In this document: in pieces, positions 7,894-15,823 of the stretch
Layout of the letters: each line of letters starts with the position of its first letter
Numbering within the stretch: position 1 is the stretch's first letter
Origin: an uncultured Ruminococcus sp.
Lineage (GTDB): Bacteria; Bacillota; Clostridia; Oscillospirales; Acutalibacteraceae
Direction of reading: 5' to 3'
Assembly (NCBI GenBank): GCA_902801245.1
Contig: CADCHW010000009.1
Coordinates: 535 to 35,360 of the forward strand
Length of the DNA: 34,826 nucleotides
The notes under the pieces: model-generated
Told to the model about the DNA's origin: nothing
Databases searched by the model: none
Seen by the model: only the letters and a program-made list of their open reading frames with translations
Program-made: the position numbers and the translations under genes

Positions 7894-7912
7894 TTTATCG
7901 AAAAACGATAAA
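7894..7912. promoter_or_regulatory. Candidate operator dyad upstream of the DUF2975/HTH operon
   Basis: TTTATCG (7894-7900) and CGATAAA (7906-7912) form a perfect 7-bp dyad around AAAAA, 6 bp upstream of the -35 box. It is well placed for control by the operon's own small HTH protein (9000-9209). That link is inference from position and symmetry. Confidence 0.6.
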
Positions 7913-7918
7913 TTATTA

Positions 7919-7947
7919 TTGACAAAAAGAAAATCGTATGCTATTAT
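7919..7947 (+). promoter_or_regulatory. SigA-type promoter of the 7985-11703 operon
   Basis: TTGACA (7919-7924) and TATTAT (7942-7947) are 17 bp apart, about 37 bp upstream of the first gene. Confidence 0.8.
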
Positions 7948-7984
7948 ATTCCTATAAGGTTCTTTAGCGGAAAGGACGGTTTAT

Positions 7985-8515
7985 ATGAATAATAAGAAAA
8001 TTAAATTTAGATACATATTTTTAATGATAGGTATATTTTTATATATACTGATGTTGATTACACATATAATCGCTTTCCCGACCTTTGCATATAAAGCATA
8101 TTTTAAAATACATAAAAAGGATTTTGAAAGAATCATTAACTACATAGAAAGCACAAATCAATCGGTTTACTGTTACAAAGATTTTAACGGAGAGTTTCAC
8201 AAAAGCAGCGTTACAGACAGCGAAACGGACAGAAGTCTTCGTAAAATTTATAATAGTCTTATGTTTGAAAACATTCACAGCGAAACAAATGCTTCCGATG
8301 ATGATTATTCTAAGGAAATAAAGGTTAGTTTTGATATTGATTTTTTTATTTCGTTTAACGGTATGCCTTATAAAATTTGTTATTACTCAAATAAACCGTA
8401 CAGTGATTATATTTATTTTTCAAAATATTATGAAATTGTTGAGTATGAAGAAATTCCCGATGAAGATAATTGGTATATTGCTTTTAAATATACCAAACAA
8501 GGTTCTGTAGGGTAA
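7985..8515 (+). CDS. Hypothetical membrane-anchored protein, first gene of DUF2975 operon
   Basis: This 176-aa protein is of unrecognised family. One strong hydrophobic segment (about residues 11-34) follows a basic N-terminus (NNKKIKFR), so it is probably a single-pass protein. The rest is polar, with many Tyr, Asp and Lys residues and predicted extracytoplasmic mixed alpha/beta structure. AAAGGA precedes the ATG behind the promoter at 7919. The next gene starts 28 bp downstream without a terminator, so it belongs to the same transcript as the DUF2975 and HTH genes and may share their regulation. Confidence 0.8.
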   Translation: MNNKKIKFRYIFLMIGIFLYILMLITHIIAFPTFAYKAYFKIHKKDFERIINYIESTNQSVYCYKDFNGEFHKSSVTDSETDRSLRKIYNSLMFENIHSETNASDDDYSKEIKVSFDIDFFISFNGMPYKICYYSNKPYSDYIYFSKYYEIVEYEEIPDEDNWYIAFKYTKQGSVG

Positions 8516-8543
8516 AATATTTTAATAAAAAGGAGTTTTAAAA

Positions 8544-8987
8544 ATGCAGCATTACAAAAAATCATTAATGATAACATTGGTTATTAACCGAGTATGTATG
8601 GCGGTCTGGATTGCCTGTGTGTTTTTAGTGCCGCAAATTGCACGCTGGTACGATATGTACTCAAATAAAAACCCAATTTTCACACAGCTGGTAATACTTA
8701 TGTATTTGGCAATGATACCTGCCGCCGTTATACTTGTCAAGCTTAATACATTGTTATCGAACATACGCACGGAAAAAGTATTTGAACACGATAATGTGAA
8801 ATGCCTGAGAGTAATTTCATACTGCTGTTTTGTGATAGCCGTTATTGCATTGATAATGATATATTGGAGATTATTGGCATTTGTGGTAGTTGTTGCGTTC
8901 GGGTTTGTGGGATTGCTTCTCAGAGTTCTGAAGAACGTCTTTGAACAGGCGGTCGTGCTTCGTGAAGAAAACGACCTAACGGTCTAA
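8544..8987 (+). CDS. DUF2975 family membrane protein
   Basis: This 147-aa protein has four predicted membrane helices, at about 10-30, 45-66, 92-110 and 112-130, and a charged loop (NIRTEKVFEHDNVKCLR) between helices two and three. The topology and the neighbouring small YozG-like HTH gene are typical of DUF2975 proteins, which occur widely in Firmicutes as two-gene modules with such regulators. The biochemical role is unknown; a membrane sensor or partner of the regulator is plausible. AAAAGGAG precedes the ATG. The stop codon is only 12 bp from the GTG start of the HTH gene, which suggests tight co-expression. Confidence 0.85.
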   Translation: MQHYKKSLMITLVINRVCMAVWIACVFLVPQIARWYDMYSNKNPIFTQLVILMYLAMIPAAVILVKLNTLLSNIRTEKVFEHDNVKCLRVISYCCFVIAVIALIMIYWRLLAFVVVVAFGFVGLLLRVLKNVFEQAVVLREENDLTV

Positions 8988-8999
8988 GGGGGCGATAAC

Positions 9000-9209
9000 G
9001 TGCCGATAGTAGTGAATTTAGATGTTATGATGGCAAAAAGAAAGATATCCTCGGGGGAGCTTGCCGAGAAAATCGGCATTACTCCGGCAAATCTTTCCAT
9101 TCTCAAAAACAACAAGGCAAAGGCGGTTCGTTTTTCCACTCTGGAAAAAATCTGTGAAGTGCTTGACTGCCAACCCGGTGACATTTTAGAATATGTTAAG
9201 GAGGAATAA
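9000..9209 (+). CDS. Small HTH transcriptional regulator (YozG-like, Cro/CI type)
   Basis: This 69-aa protein is almost entirely a Cro/CI helix-turn-helix. Residues 8-40 contain the HTH (KISSGELAEKIGITPANLSILKNNK), followed by RFSTLEKICEVLDCQPGDILEY, the signature of the YozG/HTH_26 group. The start is GTG at 9000, with AAGGGGG from the end of the previous gene as ribosome site. It is the partner commonly found next to DUF2975 genes. It probably regulates its own operon, and the dyad at 7894-7912 is the best candidate operator. The stop is followed 3 bp later by the next start codon. Confidence 0.92.
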   Translation: MPIVVNLDVMMAKRKISSGELAEKIGITPANLSILKNNKAKAVRFSTLEKICEVLDCQPGDILEYVKEE

Positions 9210-9212
9210 TCT

Positions 9213-11174
9213 TTGAATGATAATAATATAAATAATACACAGTTTCAATCACAAAACAATTTTCAATCTCCGTATAACACTAACCTATATAATGCCAATA
9301 TGTACAATAATCAACCGCAGTTTCAAAAGCCGTACGTGAAACCGCAGGCAGAATATGCCGAAACGGATAGAATATTTTCGATAATTGCATTGATACTCGG
9401 ATTCACAACCCTGAAAGTCCTGCTTCATATGTATGACGGTATTGGATTTATGACTACTCTTTTGTGTCTGGGGATTACATTGTTCAATTACTTCTTCTCG
9501 AAAAAGCAGGGACTTAAAGGCTCAAAAGAGAATATCATGATTTTTATTGTGACTATGTTACTGTCGGTGTTGTTTGTGATTACGGATAATGAATATGTGA
9601 AAAGTATTAACTTTTGTTTGGTATTGGTAAGTAATCTGTATTTTGTATACACAGGCTATAAATCCAATAATAATTCGATAATTTACAATGTTTTTAAAGC
9701 AGTGGTAATATCACCGTTCTATGAATACGGAAGTTTGTTCAACGCACTTTTTCAAAAGCCTAAAAGTTCGCTTATCAAAAAATCCGACAAATCCAAAAAA
9801 AATATTTTACCCGTAATAATCGGATTGGTGCTGAGTGTGCCTGTATGTGCGGTTGTAATGGCACTTCTGATGTTGTCTGACGAAAATTTCGGCAGAGTGT
9901 TTGAAAAGATATTTGAAAAAATTTTCACATACATTTTCGATGATTTGTTTACAAACGGAATACAATTAATGTTCTCACTTCCGATTTCAATGTATATTTT
10001 CGGTGCAGTATTTTCACGTTCATATAAAATGAAACACGAAAATGAGCTTAGAAAACTCCCTAAAGCGTCCGTGCGGCTGCTGCCCTCGTCAATGTGCAAT
10101 GCGTTTTTGTCGCCTTTAATTTTGATATACATTGCATTTGTGTTTACACAGATATCATATCTTTTCACAAATATCGGCACGGCAAACGATACATTCGATT
10201 ATTCGGCATATGCACGCAGCGGATTTTTTGAACTCTGTTTTGTGGCGATAATAAATTTGTCCGTGATATCCGTAATAATGTTTTTTGTTAAGCTTAAAAA
10301 TAAACTTCTCCCAAAATCCGTAAAAATATTCATTATAGCATTTTCGGTTTTAACATTGTGCCTGATAGTTACGGCAATTGTCAAAATGCAGATGTATATA
10401 AATATGTACGGTATGACACCATTAAGAGTATATACATCAATATTTATGATATATTTGTTTGTAATGTTTATAGTGATGATTGTAAAACAATTTGCGTTTG
10501 GAATATCGTTTACTAAAATTGCATATGTGCTTGCTGTGTTTGTTATAACCGCAATGTCACTTCTGCCTGTTGACGGATTTATCGCAAAGTATAACATTAC
10601 GAAGTACGAACAGGGTGAAATTGATTGGATGGGCTACAGTGCAATGACAGACCTTGACGCTTCGGCGGTCGGTGTTTTTGCCGAGTGCGAACCTAATATG
10701 GTTTCCGAAAAATCTTACTCGGGTGTAACAAACTACCCAATCAGAACATATTTTAATAATAAGTATAACTTGAAAAATATGAGTATTTATGACTTTAATC
10801 TTACAAGATTTTTCGCCGCAAAGAAAGTTGAAGAGTTTAATCAAAATAATGACATCAGCAATTATACAACAGAACAGGAAAACAACAATATCATACATTT
10901 TCCCGAGGAGATAAAAAGCCTTGACGAGGACGGATATAAGAAAATTGTTTGGCAGGGCAGAACGTATGCTCCGTATTGCGTAGTTTCAAAGGACGGCTGC
11001 GGACAAATGATAGGCTATGTTGACGGCGATAAAGAGGATATTGTCAGTACATATTCGGATTACCCTGCAAAGGATTGGATAGCGAATTATCTTGAAAACG
11101 AACACGGTGCAATGCTTTATAAGGAAGAAAATTGTACGGATATTCCCGATGGCTTGACACAGGAATATTATTGA
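9213..11174 (+). CDS. DUF4153/DUF4173-like polytopic membrane protein
   Basis: This 653-aa integral membrane protein has a hydrophilic, Asn/Gln/Tyr-rich N-terminus (residues 1-50). Roughly twelve hydrophobic segments run from about 55 to 460, and a soluble C-terminal domain of about 190 residues follows. Two blocks recall the DUF4153/DUF4173 families: YGMTPLRVYTSIFM near the last membrane helices and DGFIAKYNITKYEQGEIDW shortly after. The function of these families is unknown. The start is TTG at 9213, set by AAGGAGG (9198-9204); a nearby ATG at 9217 is out of frame and hits a stop at once. Translation is probably coupled to the HTH gene 3 bp upstream. The family assignment rests on remembered motifs and is moderate. 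Confidence 0.75.
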   Translation: MNDNNINNTQFQSQNNFQSPYNTNLYNANMYNNQPQFQKPYVKPQAEYAETDRIFSIIALILGFTTLKVLLHMYDGIGFMTTLLCLGITLFNYFFSKKQGLKGSKENIMIFIVTMLLSVLFVITDNEYVKSINFCLVLVSNLYFVYTGYKSNNNSIIYNVFKAVVISPFYEYGSLFNALFQKPKSSLIKKSDKSKKNILPVIIGLVLSVPVCAVVMALLMLSDENFGRVFEKIFEKIFTYIFDDLFTNGIQLMFSLPISMYIFGAVFSRSYKMKHENELRKLPKASVRLLPSSMCNAFLSPLILIYIAFVFTQISYLFTNIGTANDTFDYSAYARSGFFELCFVAIINLSVISVIMFFVKLKNKLLPKSVKIFIIAFSVLTLCLIVTAIVKMQMYINMYGMTPLRVYTSIFMIYLFVMFIVMIVKQFAFGISFTKIAYVLAVFVITAMSLLPVDGFIAKYNITKYEQGEIDWMGYSAMTDLDASAVGVFAECEPNMVSEKSYSGVTNYPIRTYFNNKYNLKNMSIYDFNLTRFFAAKKVEEFNQNNDISNYTTEQENNNIIHFPEEIKSLDEDGYKKIVWQGRTYAPYCVVSKDGCGQMIGYVDGDKEDIVSTYSDYPAKDWIANYLENEHGAMLYKEENCTDIPDGLTQEYY

Positions 11175-11189
11175 TTCAGAGGTGATAAT

Positions 11190-11703
11190 TTGGTTATAAG
11201 ATTATTTTTCGCAATAATTTTAATGCTGTTTATTGTTGTAGGCTTGGCAATATATTTTCTTATACATAAAAAATATAAGAAAGCTGTTATTATTATAGTA
11301 TCTTTTGTAATATTTGCAGTGTTAATGTACTTTGGGTTGCCTTTCTTTATAGGAAAAAAATATATTTCTGTCAATTCTTATTTCAGTATTCGGCAGTCTG
11401 GGTTTTTATTGTTTTGTAAACTATAGTTTGCTCGCACCGTTCAGGGTTGATAAAAGACAGTACCCTTATTTTGTTCCGTTTTGTATATCGGCAGGAAGTA
11501 TAAGTGCGGTTATTGCTGCATTGCTTATATTTTGTAATATACATATCCTCTCCGAAAAATACAAATCTTTACCCGAAAAGTCGTTAAGAAAACAATATCT
11601 TAAAAAATCGATTTCCGCCGAATTTTTAATAATTATAGCCACATTTATACCTTTTTTCGTTCTCTGGGAAATTCTCAGAGGAATAGTGGGGAAGTGGTTT
11701 TGA
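11190..11703 (+). pseudogene. Small membrane protein gene split by a frameshift in an A7 run
   Basis: Two adjacent reading frames (11190-11426, 78 codons; 11428-11703, 91 codons) join into one coherent protein of about 170 aa if one A is removed from the A7 run at 11354-11360. After the run, the second frame continues as IFLSILISVFGSLGFYC and then LLAPFRVDKRQYPYF, a normal membrane helix and loop. The first frame instead degenerates and stops. The restored product has about five membrane helices and no recognised family. The start is TTG with GAGGTGAT upstream, 15 bp after the DUF4153-like gene, so it is the last gene of that operon. The frameshift may be a true mutation, a sequencing error in the homopolymer, or transcriptional slippage. 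A terminator follows at once. Confidence 0.7.
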
Positions 11704-11709
11704 TTTATG

Positions 11710-11747
11710 AGCAGAGTACATTCAATTTTTTGTGTACTCTGCTTTTA
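11710..11747 (+). terminator. Intrinsic terminator of the DUF2975/HTH/DUF4153 operon
   Basis: AGCAGAGTACA pairs with TGTACTCTGCT around a 12-nt loop, followed by TTTTATTAT. From here to 11863 the sequence is AT-rich with nothing recognisable. Confidence 0.88.
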
Positions 11748-11863
11748 TTATAAATGAATGTAAAATTTCCCTCATTAATTGTAATATATTTTATATTTTT
11801 TCTTTTTTCTAACAATTGTGTAAAAAAAGTTTTCAAAAAAACATAAAAAATCTACAAATACAC

Positions 11864-11892
11864 TTGCTTTTTTTTTGATTTTGTTGTACAAT
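11864..11892 (+). promoter_or_regulatory. Promoter of the GH13 gene
   Basis: TTGCTT (11864-11869) and TACAAT (11887-11892) are 17 bp apart. An 80-nt leader precedes the start codon and shows no obvious riboswitch or catabolite-control palindrome. Confidence 0.65.
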
Positions 11893-11973
11893 ATATGTGT
11901 TGAGTGTTGAATTTTTAAAATAACGCTTGGCATTATATAGATATTTTTTATTTAAGAAAGGCTTGATTTTATT

Positions 11974-13668
11974 ATGTCACAATGGATTAACGATTCAGTA
12001 TTTTACCACATTTACCCCCTCGGCTTCTGCGGATGTCCCGAGTACAACGACGGTAAAACGGAGTATAGATTAGATAAAATCATTAACTGGATTCCTCACT
12101 TAAAGGATATGGGTATTAACGCTGTTTATTTCGGACCCGTGTTCCAGTCGAAAAAGCACGGATACGATACAAGCGATTACTATAAGATTGACTGTCGTCT
12201 TGGAGATAACGAAAGCTTCAAGAAAATTTGTGATGAGCTTCACGCTAACGGCATTCGTGTGATTCTCGACGGTGTTTTCAATCATGTCGGAAGAGATTTC
12301 TGGGCATTCCAAGATGTTCAGAAATACGGACAGAATTCACAGTACTGCGGCTGGTTTCAGAACCTCAATTTCGGCGGACATTCTCCGTATAACGACCCGT
12401 TCTGGTACGAGGGCTGGAGCGGTCACTATGACCTTGTAAAGCTCAACCTTTATAATCAGGCTGTGGTTGACCACCTTATCGGTGCAATTGATTTGTGGAT
12501 AAACGAGTTTAAAATTGACGGTCTTCGTCTTGATGCGGCAGATGTTATGGAGCCGAATTTCTTTAAAACTCTCCGCAATTTCTGTAAGAGTAAAAACCCG
12601 AATTTCTGGCTTATGGGCGAAATTATTCACGGAGATTACAACCGCTGGGCAAACCCCGAAATGTTGGATTCCGTTACAAATTACGAGTGCTATAAGGGTA
12701 TCTATTCTTCTCACAACGACAAGAACTACTTTGAGATTGCACACTCTCTCCAAAGACAGTTTGCAAACGGCGGTATTTATCAAAATCTCTGCCTTTATAA
12801 TTTTGTTGATAACCACGATGTAAACCGTATCGGTTCAACTCTTAAAAATCCGAAGCACTTGAAAAATGCTCACACAGTATTGTTCACAATGCCGGGTGTT
12901 CCTTCGATTTACTACGGCAGTGAGTGGGCTGTCGAGGGTACAAGAACTCGTGAAAGCGACAGTATGCTTCGTCCGTGCCTTGACCTTGATTCTCCGCTTA
13001 TCAAAACAGAGGAGCTTATTCCGCATATCGGCAAGCTTTCCGCTTTGAGAAGAAAGTTCCCTGCCCTTTGTAACGGAAAGTACGAAAATGTAGTTATCAG
13101 AAACGAACAGCTTATCTTTAAGAGATTTACCGACAATCAAACTGTTTTGATTGCCCTCAACATAAATGATAATGAGTTCTGGCTTGATTTCAACATTAGC
13201 GGCGGCAGCGTTCTCACAGACGTTCTTATGGACGGTAGCGAGTACAGAGTTGAAAATAACCACGCACACGTTATGATTCCGGCAAACGGTGCGAGAGTTC
13301 TTATTCTCCATAACGGTGAATTTAATTATCAGGATTTCCTGAACGAGATTGCAAACGAAGTTCCTGTTCCGATAGTTTCGGAGATTGACGCTGTAATTGC
13401 GGCAGCAAACGAGCAGGAGAATAATACTCCGGCTGAGGAAGTTAAAGAGGAGCGTATTATTAAAAACGGCAGATATCGTTCCTATAAGAATAACGAGTTT
13501 GCGGTTCTGGCTCTCGGTACAGACTACGAAACTAAAGAGCGTACGGTTATTCTCAAAGAGCTTTACGGCGAAAGTAAAATCTGGGTTTGTACGGTAAAGC
13601 ATTTCTTGGAGGACGTTGAGAAAGACGGCAAACAAGTTCATCGTTTTGAGTATATTGAGAATGATTGA
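11974..13668 (+). CDS. Cytoplasmic GH13 alpha-amylase family enzyme with C-terminal DUF1653 domain
   Basis: This 564-aa enzyme probably hydrolyses alpha-1,4 (or 1,6) links in imported maltodextrins. The GH13 barrel carries the conserved regions DGVFNH (99-104), GLRLDAAD with nucleophile D187, MGE with acid/base E216, and FVDNHD (277-282) with the third carboxylate D282. A beta-sandwich domain follows to about 446. After an acidic linker (468-495), residues 497-561 match DUF1653: GRYRSYKNNEFAVL, a KELYG block, then IWVCTVKHF and VHRFEY. I do not recall this fusion as usual for GH13 enzymes. There is no signal peptide, so it acts in the cytosol. The start follows AAGAAAGGC, and a terminator ends the single-gene transcript. 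Exact bond specificity cannot be read from the sequence. Confidence 0.93.
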   Translation: MSQWINDSVFYHIYPLGFCGCPEYNDGKTEYRLDKIINWIPHLKDMGINAVYFGPVFQSKKHGYDTSDYYKIDCRLGDNESFKKICDELHANGIRVILDGVFNHVGRDFWAFQDVQKYGQNSQYCGWFQNLNFGGHSPYNDPFWYEGWSGHYDLVKLNLYNQAVVDHLIGAIDLWINEFKIDGLRLDAADVMEPNFFKTLRNFCKSKNPNFWLMGEIIHGDYNRWANPEMLDSVTNYECYKGIYSSHNDKNYFEIAHSLQRQFANGGIYQNLCLYNFVDNHDVNRIGSTLKNPKHLKNAHTVLFTMPGVPSIYYGSEWAVEGTRTRESDSMLRPCLDLDSPLIKTEELIPHIGKLSALRRKFPALCNGKYENVVIRNEQLIFKRFTDNQTVLIALNINDNEFWLDFNISGGSVLTDVLMDGSEYRVENNHAHVMIPANGARVLILHNGEFNYQDFLNEIANEVPVPIVSEIDAVIAAANEQENNTPAEEVKEERIIKNGRYRSYKNNEFAVLALGTDYETKERTVILKELYGESKIWVCTVKHFLEDVEKDGKQVHRFEYIEND

Positions 13669-13693
13669 TTTTTTGAATTGATTCTATAAAAGA

Positions 13694-13730
13694 ATAAATG
13701 CACCGAGCTTATGTGTTCGGTGCATTTTTG
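13694..13730 (+). terminator. Intrinsic terminator, probably bidirectional
   Basis: AAATGCACCGA pairs with TCGGTGCATTT (11 bp) with a T-run after it and an A-rich stretch before it. It can therefore serve the GH13 gene and the converging nuclease gene. Confidence 0.9.
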
Positions 13731-13805
13731 GTATTTATTTTATTTTGTAATATTTGATATTGCAATTTATAAAGTATATTTCAAACTGGATAAGTATAAT
13801 AATTC

Positions 13806-14369
13806 TTAATCATCAAAAACTCCGGTTGACCAAAGTCCTGCATTGTTTTTTCTTGCTTCGTCTTCAAGATTTAAAAAATATTCTTCGTACTTGTCATTTG
13901 GTTTTAGGGTGTAAACTTCCGCATAACCGTCTTCAAGAATTTGAGCATTAAGCATAGTATTTTCATCAATATATACATATGCAAGTATTCTGTTATAGCG
14001 GTCGTGGGACTCCTTTCCGTACTCGATATATACAAATTTATCCTCTATAAGCTCTTTAGTGTGGTCGGAAGCAAGCGTACCCTCGGGAACGTTCTTTGAC
14101 TTGTCGGGGTGAACAGATTCGGGGGTGTCAATACCTATAAGCCGTACCGTGGCAGTTTCGCCGTCAATCAAAAGCTTGACAGTGTCGCCGTCAACGACTT
14201 TCACAACTTCGTAAGGTCCTTTGTAAATAGAATTTTCCGTAGTTGTATTGTTGTTTTCCGTATCGGGATTATACACCCAAACTCCGATTATAGCAAGAAA
14301 AATCAATACTGCCGCAATCGTTTCGGCAGGTGATTTTATATTTACTTCAACATTGTCTTTTTTGCTCAT
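13806..14369 (-). CDS. Membrane-anchored thermonuclease (SNase-like) family protein
   Basis: This 187-aa protein has a single N-terminal membrane helix (about residues 16-33), a Thr/Asn-rich spacer, and a staphylococcal nuclease-like OB-fold domain (52-183). The catalytic signature is intact: VVDGDTVKL (58-66), VRLIGIDTPE with R76, D81 and E84 (matching R35, D40 and E43 of SNase), and DRYNRILAYVY with R127 (matching R87). The family cleaves DNA and RNA with calcium. Here the domain probably faces outside, where it could degrade extracellular nucleic acid for nutrition. AAAGGTG precedes the ATG. A family B repeat pair sits just upstream, which may contribute to its 5' region. Confidence 0.92.
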   Translation of the reverse strand: MSKKDNVEVNIKSPAETIAAVLIFLAIIGVWVYNPDTENNNTTTENSIYKGPYEVVKVVDGDTVKLLIDGETATVRLIGIDTPESVHPDKSKNVPEGTLASDHTKELIEDKFVYIEYGKESHDRYNRILAYVYIDENTMLNAQILEDGYAEVYTLKPNDKYEEYFLNLEDEARKNNAGLWSTGVFDD

Positions 14370-14387
14370 ATTTTCACCTTTTTTAAC

Positions 14388-14543
14388 ACGTGCAGATAGT
14401 CGTTGTTAGTCTGACTTTACGAACCCGACCGATAGTTAATATAATGTGGTAGTTTTTGAACAATTTTATTCATACAATAACAATCACACCAAATACTTTC
14501 GGTCGGGTTCATAACTCATTTATCAGATAAACTATCTTCACGT
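14388..14543. repeat. Family B inverted pair, short form (156 bp)
   Basis: Left arm 14388-14432 (ACGTGCAGATAGT ... GAACCCGACCGA) is the inverted counterpart of right arm 14499-14543 (TCGGTCGGGTTC ... AAACTATCTTCACGT). The core between them (66 bp) matches the sequence just inside the left arm at 26868-26936. No coding sequence is present. The element lies between gpsA and the nuclease gene. Confidence 0.85.
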
Positions 14544-14550
14544 ATCTCAT

Positions 14551-14587
14551 GCGGACGTTGTCCGCCGTTGTCCGTCGTTGTCTGCTA
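14551..14587. repeat. GCGGACGTTGTCCGC hairpin plus degenerate GTTGTCCG triplication
   Basis: The palindrome GCGGACGTTGTCCGC (14551-14565) is followed by two degenerate 10-bp repeats (GTTGTCCGCC, GTTGTCCGTC, GTTGTCTGCT) that run into the stop codon of the GpsA-like gene. The same palindrome occurs at 22415 and 34768, and a variant occurs at 27002. Confidence 0.75.
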
Positions 14588-15541
14588 GAATTCTTCTTTT
14601 ATGCTGCGGAGGAATAATGCAGCCAATTGATTGTCAACGGAAATCTTATGTGAAAGAATATCGTTTACACCGTTTACAATCGGCATTTCAACATTATACT
14701 TCTTTGCAAGCTTAACCATAGCACGGCTTGTCGCAACACCCTCAGCAAGCTTTGTGTAGCTCTCGCCTTTGACGAATGTTTCACCGAACATTCTGTTCTG
14801 ACTGAACTTTGAAAACAAAGTAGCTTCATAGTCGCCGAGATGACACAAACCGTAAGCCGAACGCTCGTTTCCGCCCATAGCCTTTATAAGCTTTCCTACC
14901 TCGTGAGTGCCACGGCTCATCAAAGCACCTTTAAGACAGCCATAACCCAGACCGTCAAGCATACCTGCGGCAATGCCAACAACATTTTTCGCCGCCGCAC
15001 CGACTTCGCTTCCGATAAGGTCCGCACCGATGTAAAATCTGATAAGTTCACTGGAAAAATCATTTACGAGCTTTCTTTTAAGCTCTTCGTTTTCGCTGTC
15101 GATAACCATACAATTCGGAACACCATTCACAAAATTCTGAGGGTGTCCCGGACCTACCCACACGGCAACAGGAACATCTCCGAGAATCTCCTTGACAACC
15201 TGAGTAAGTCGTAATCCCGTACCCTCTTCAATGCCTTTCATACAAAGCACAAAGCTCTTGCCTGAAAGGTCAAGTTTTTTAACGTCCGCAAGAAACGAAC
15301 GCAGTGCCTGACAACTGATTGAAATAACAATAACCTCCGCACGTGAAACGGCTTTTCCCAAATCGTCCGAAATCTCCAGACTTTCGGGGAAAGTAAGCAT
15401 ACCGTTGGAGCGAGTGTCACGAAGCTCGATAAATTGCGGAGCGTCGCTCAATCCCCATGTCATTACATTGTGTCCGATTTTGTTGAGATACCACGCAATG
15501 AATGCACCCCAACGTCCGCAGCCTAATACAGATATATTCAT
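14585..15541 (-). CDS. gpsA: Glycerol-3-phosphate dehydrogenase [NAD(P)+]-like, divergent
   Basis: This 318-aa enzyme should make sn-glycerol 3-phosphate from dihydroxyacetone phosphate for phospholipid synthesis. The N-terminal Rossmann fold shows GCGRWGAFIA (7-16), and the C-terminal helical domain has KNVVGIAAGMLDGLGYG (185-201) with the family's conserved lysine. Several hallmarks deviate: the usual GP(S/T)(H/F)A block reads VGPGHPQNF (129-137), and the usual GLGDLxLT block reads HLGDYEATLF (234-243). The NR pair at 249-250 is kept. AGGAGA precedes the ATG, behind a consensus promoter at 15582-15610. It is not next to der-plsY, where gpsA often sits in Clostridia, so it may be a paralogue or a relocated copy. 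Confidence 0.85.
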   Translation of the reverse strand: MNISVLGCGRWGAFIAWYLNKIGHNVMTWGLSDAPQFIELRDTRSNGMLTFPESLEISDDLGKAVSRAEVIVISISCQALRSFLADVKKLDLSGKSFVLCMKGIEEGTGLRLTQVVKEILGDVPVAVWVGPGHPQNFVNGVPNCMVIDSENEELKRKLVNDFSSELIRFYIGADLIGSEVGAAAKNVVGIAAGMLDGLGYGCLKGALMSRGTHEVGKLIKAMGGNERSAYGLCHLGDYEATLFSKFSQNRMFGETFVKGESYTKLAEGVATSRAMVKLAKKYNVEMPIVNGVNDILSHKISVDNQLAALFLRSIKEEF

Positions 15542-15581
15542 AATTTAAATTCTCCTAATCATAAAAAATATGTATATAAAA

Positions 15582-15610
15582 ATTATACCATTACTTTCTG
15601 CAAATGTCAA
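15582..15610 (-). promoter_or_regulatory. Consensus SigA-type promoter of gpsA
   Basis: On the minus strand, TTGACA (15610-15605) and TATAAT (15587-15582) are separated by 17 bp, about 41 bp upstream of the gpsA start. Confidence 0.88.
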
Positions 15611-15676
15611 AGATTTATAGAAATTTGTATATAAAATTTCTGCTTAATTTTTATGTACAAATTTTTATAGAGTTTA

Positions 15677-15706
15677 TTGACAAGTGTTTTAGGTATGTTA
15701 TATAAT
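15677..15706 (+). promoter_or_regulatory. Promoter for the 15824 gene pair
   Basis: TTGACA (15677-15682) and TATAAT (15701-15706) are 18 bp apart. The ~110-nt leader contains a family B repeat unit. Confidence 0.8.
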
Positions 15707-15757
15707 TAAAAAGATAGATTGGCAGTTTAGCCTAAAACTCCCTTATAAAATCGACTT

Positions 15758-15803
15758 TCGGTCGGGATAGTGAATTTACAAATCGGATAAACTCTCTTCA
15801 CGT
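15758..15803 (+). repeat. Family B repeat, single unit
   Basis: This 46-bp unit runs from TCGGTCGGG to AAACTCTCTTCACGT. It lies in the transcribed leader of the 15824 gene, ending 3 bp before its ribosome-binding site. Confidence 0.8.
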
Positions 15804-15823
15804 GTAAAGGAAGATGAAAAATA

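Noticed and set aside
12835..13641. 268-codon minus-strand open frame
   Set aside because: Antisense shadow of the GH13 gene; no ribosome site or recognisable domain.
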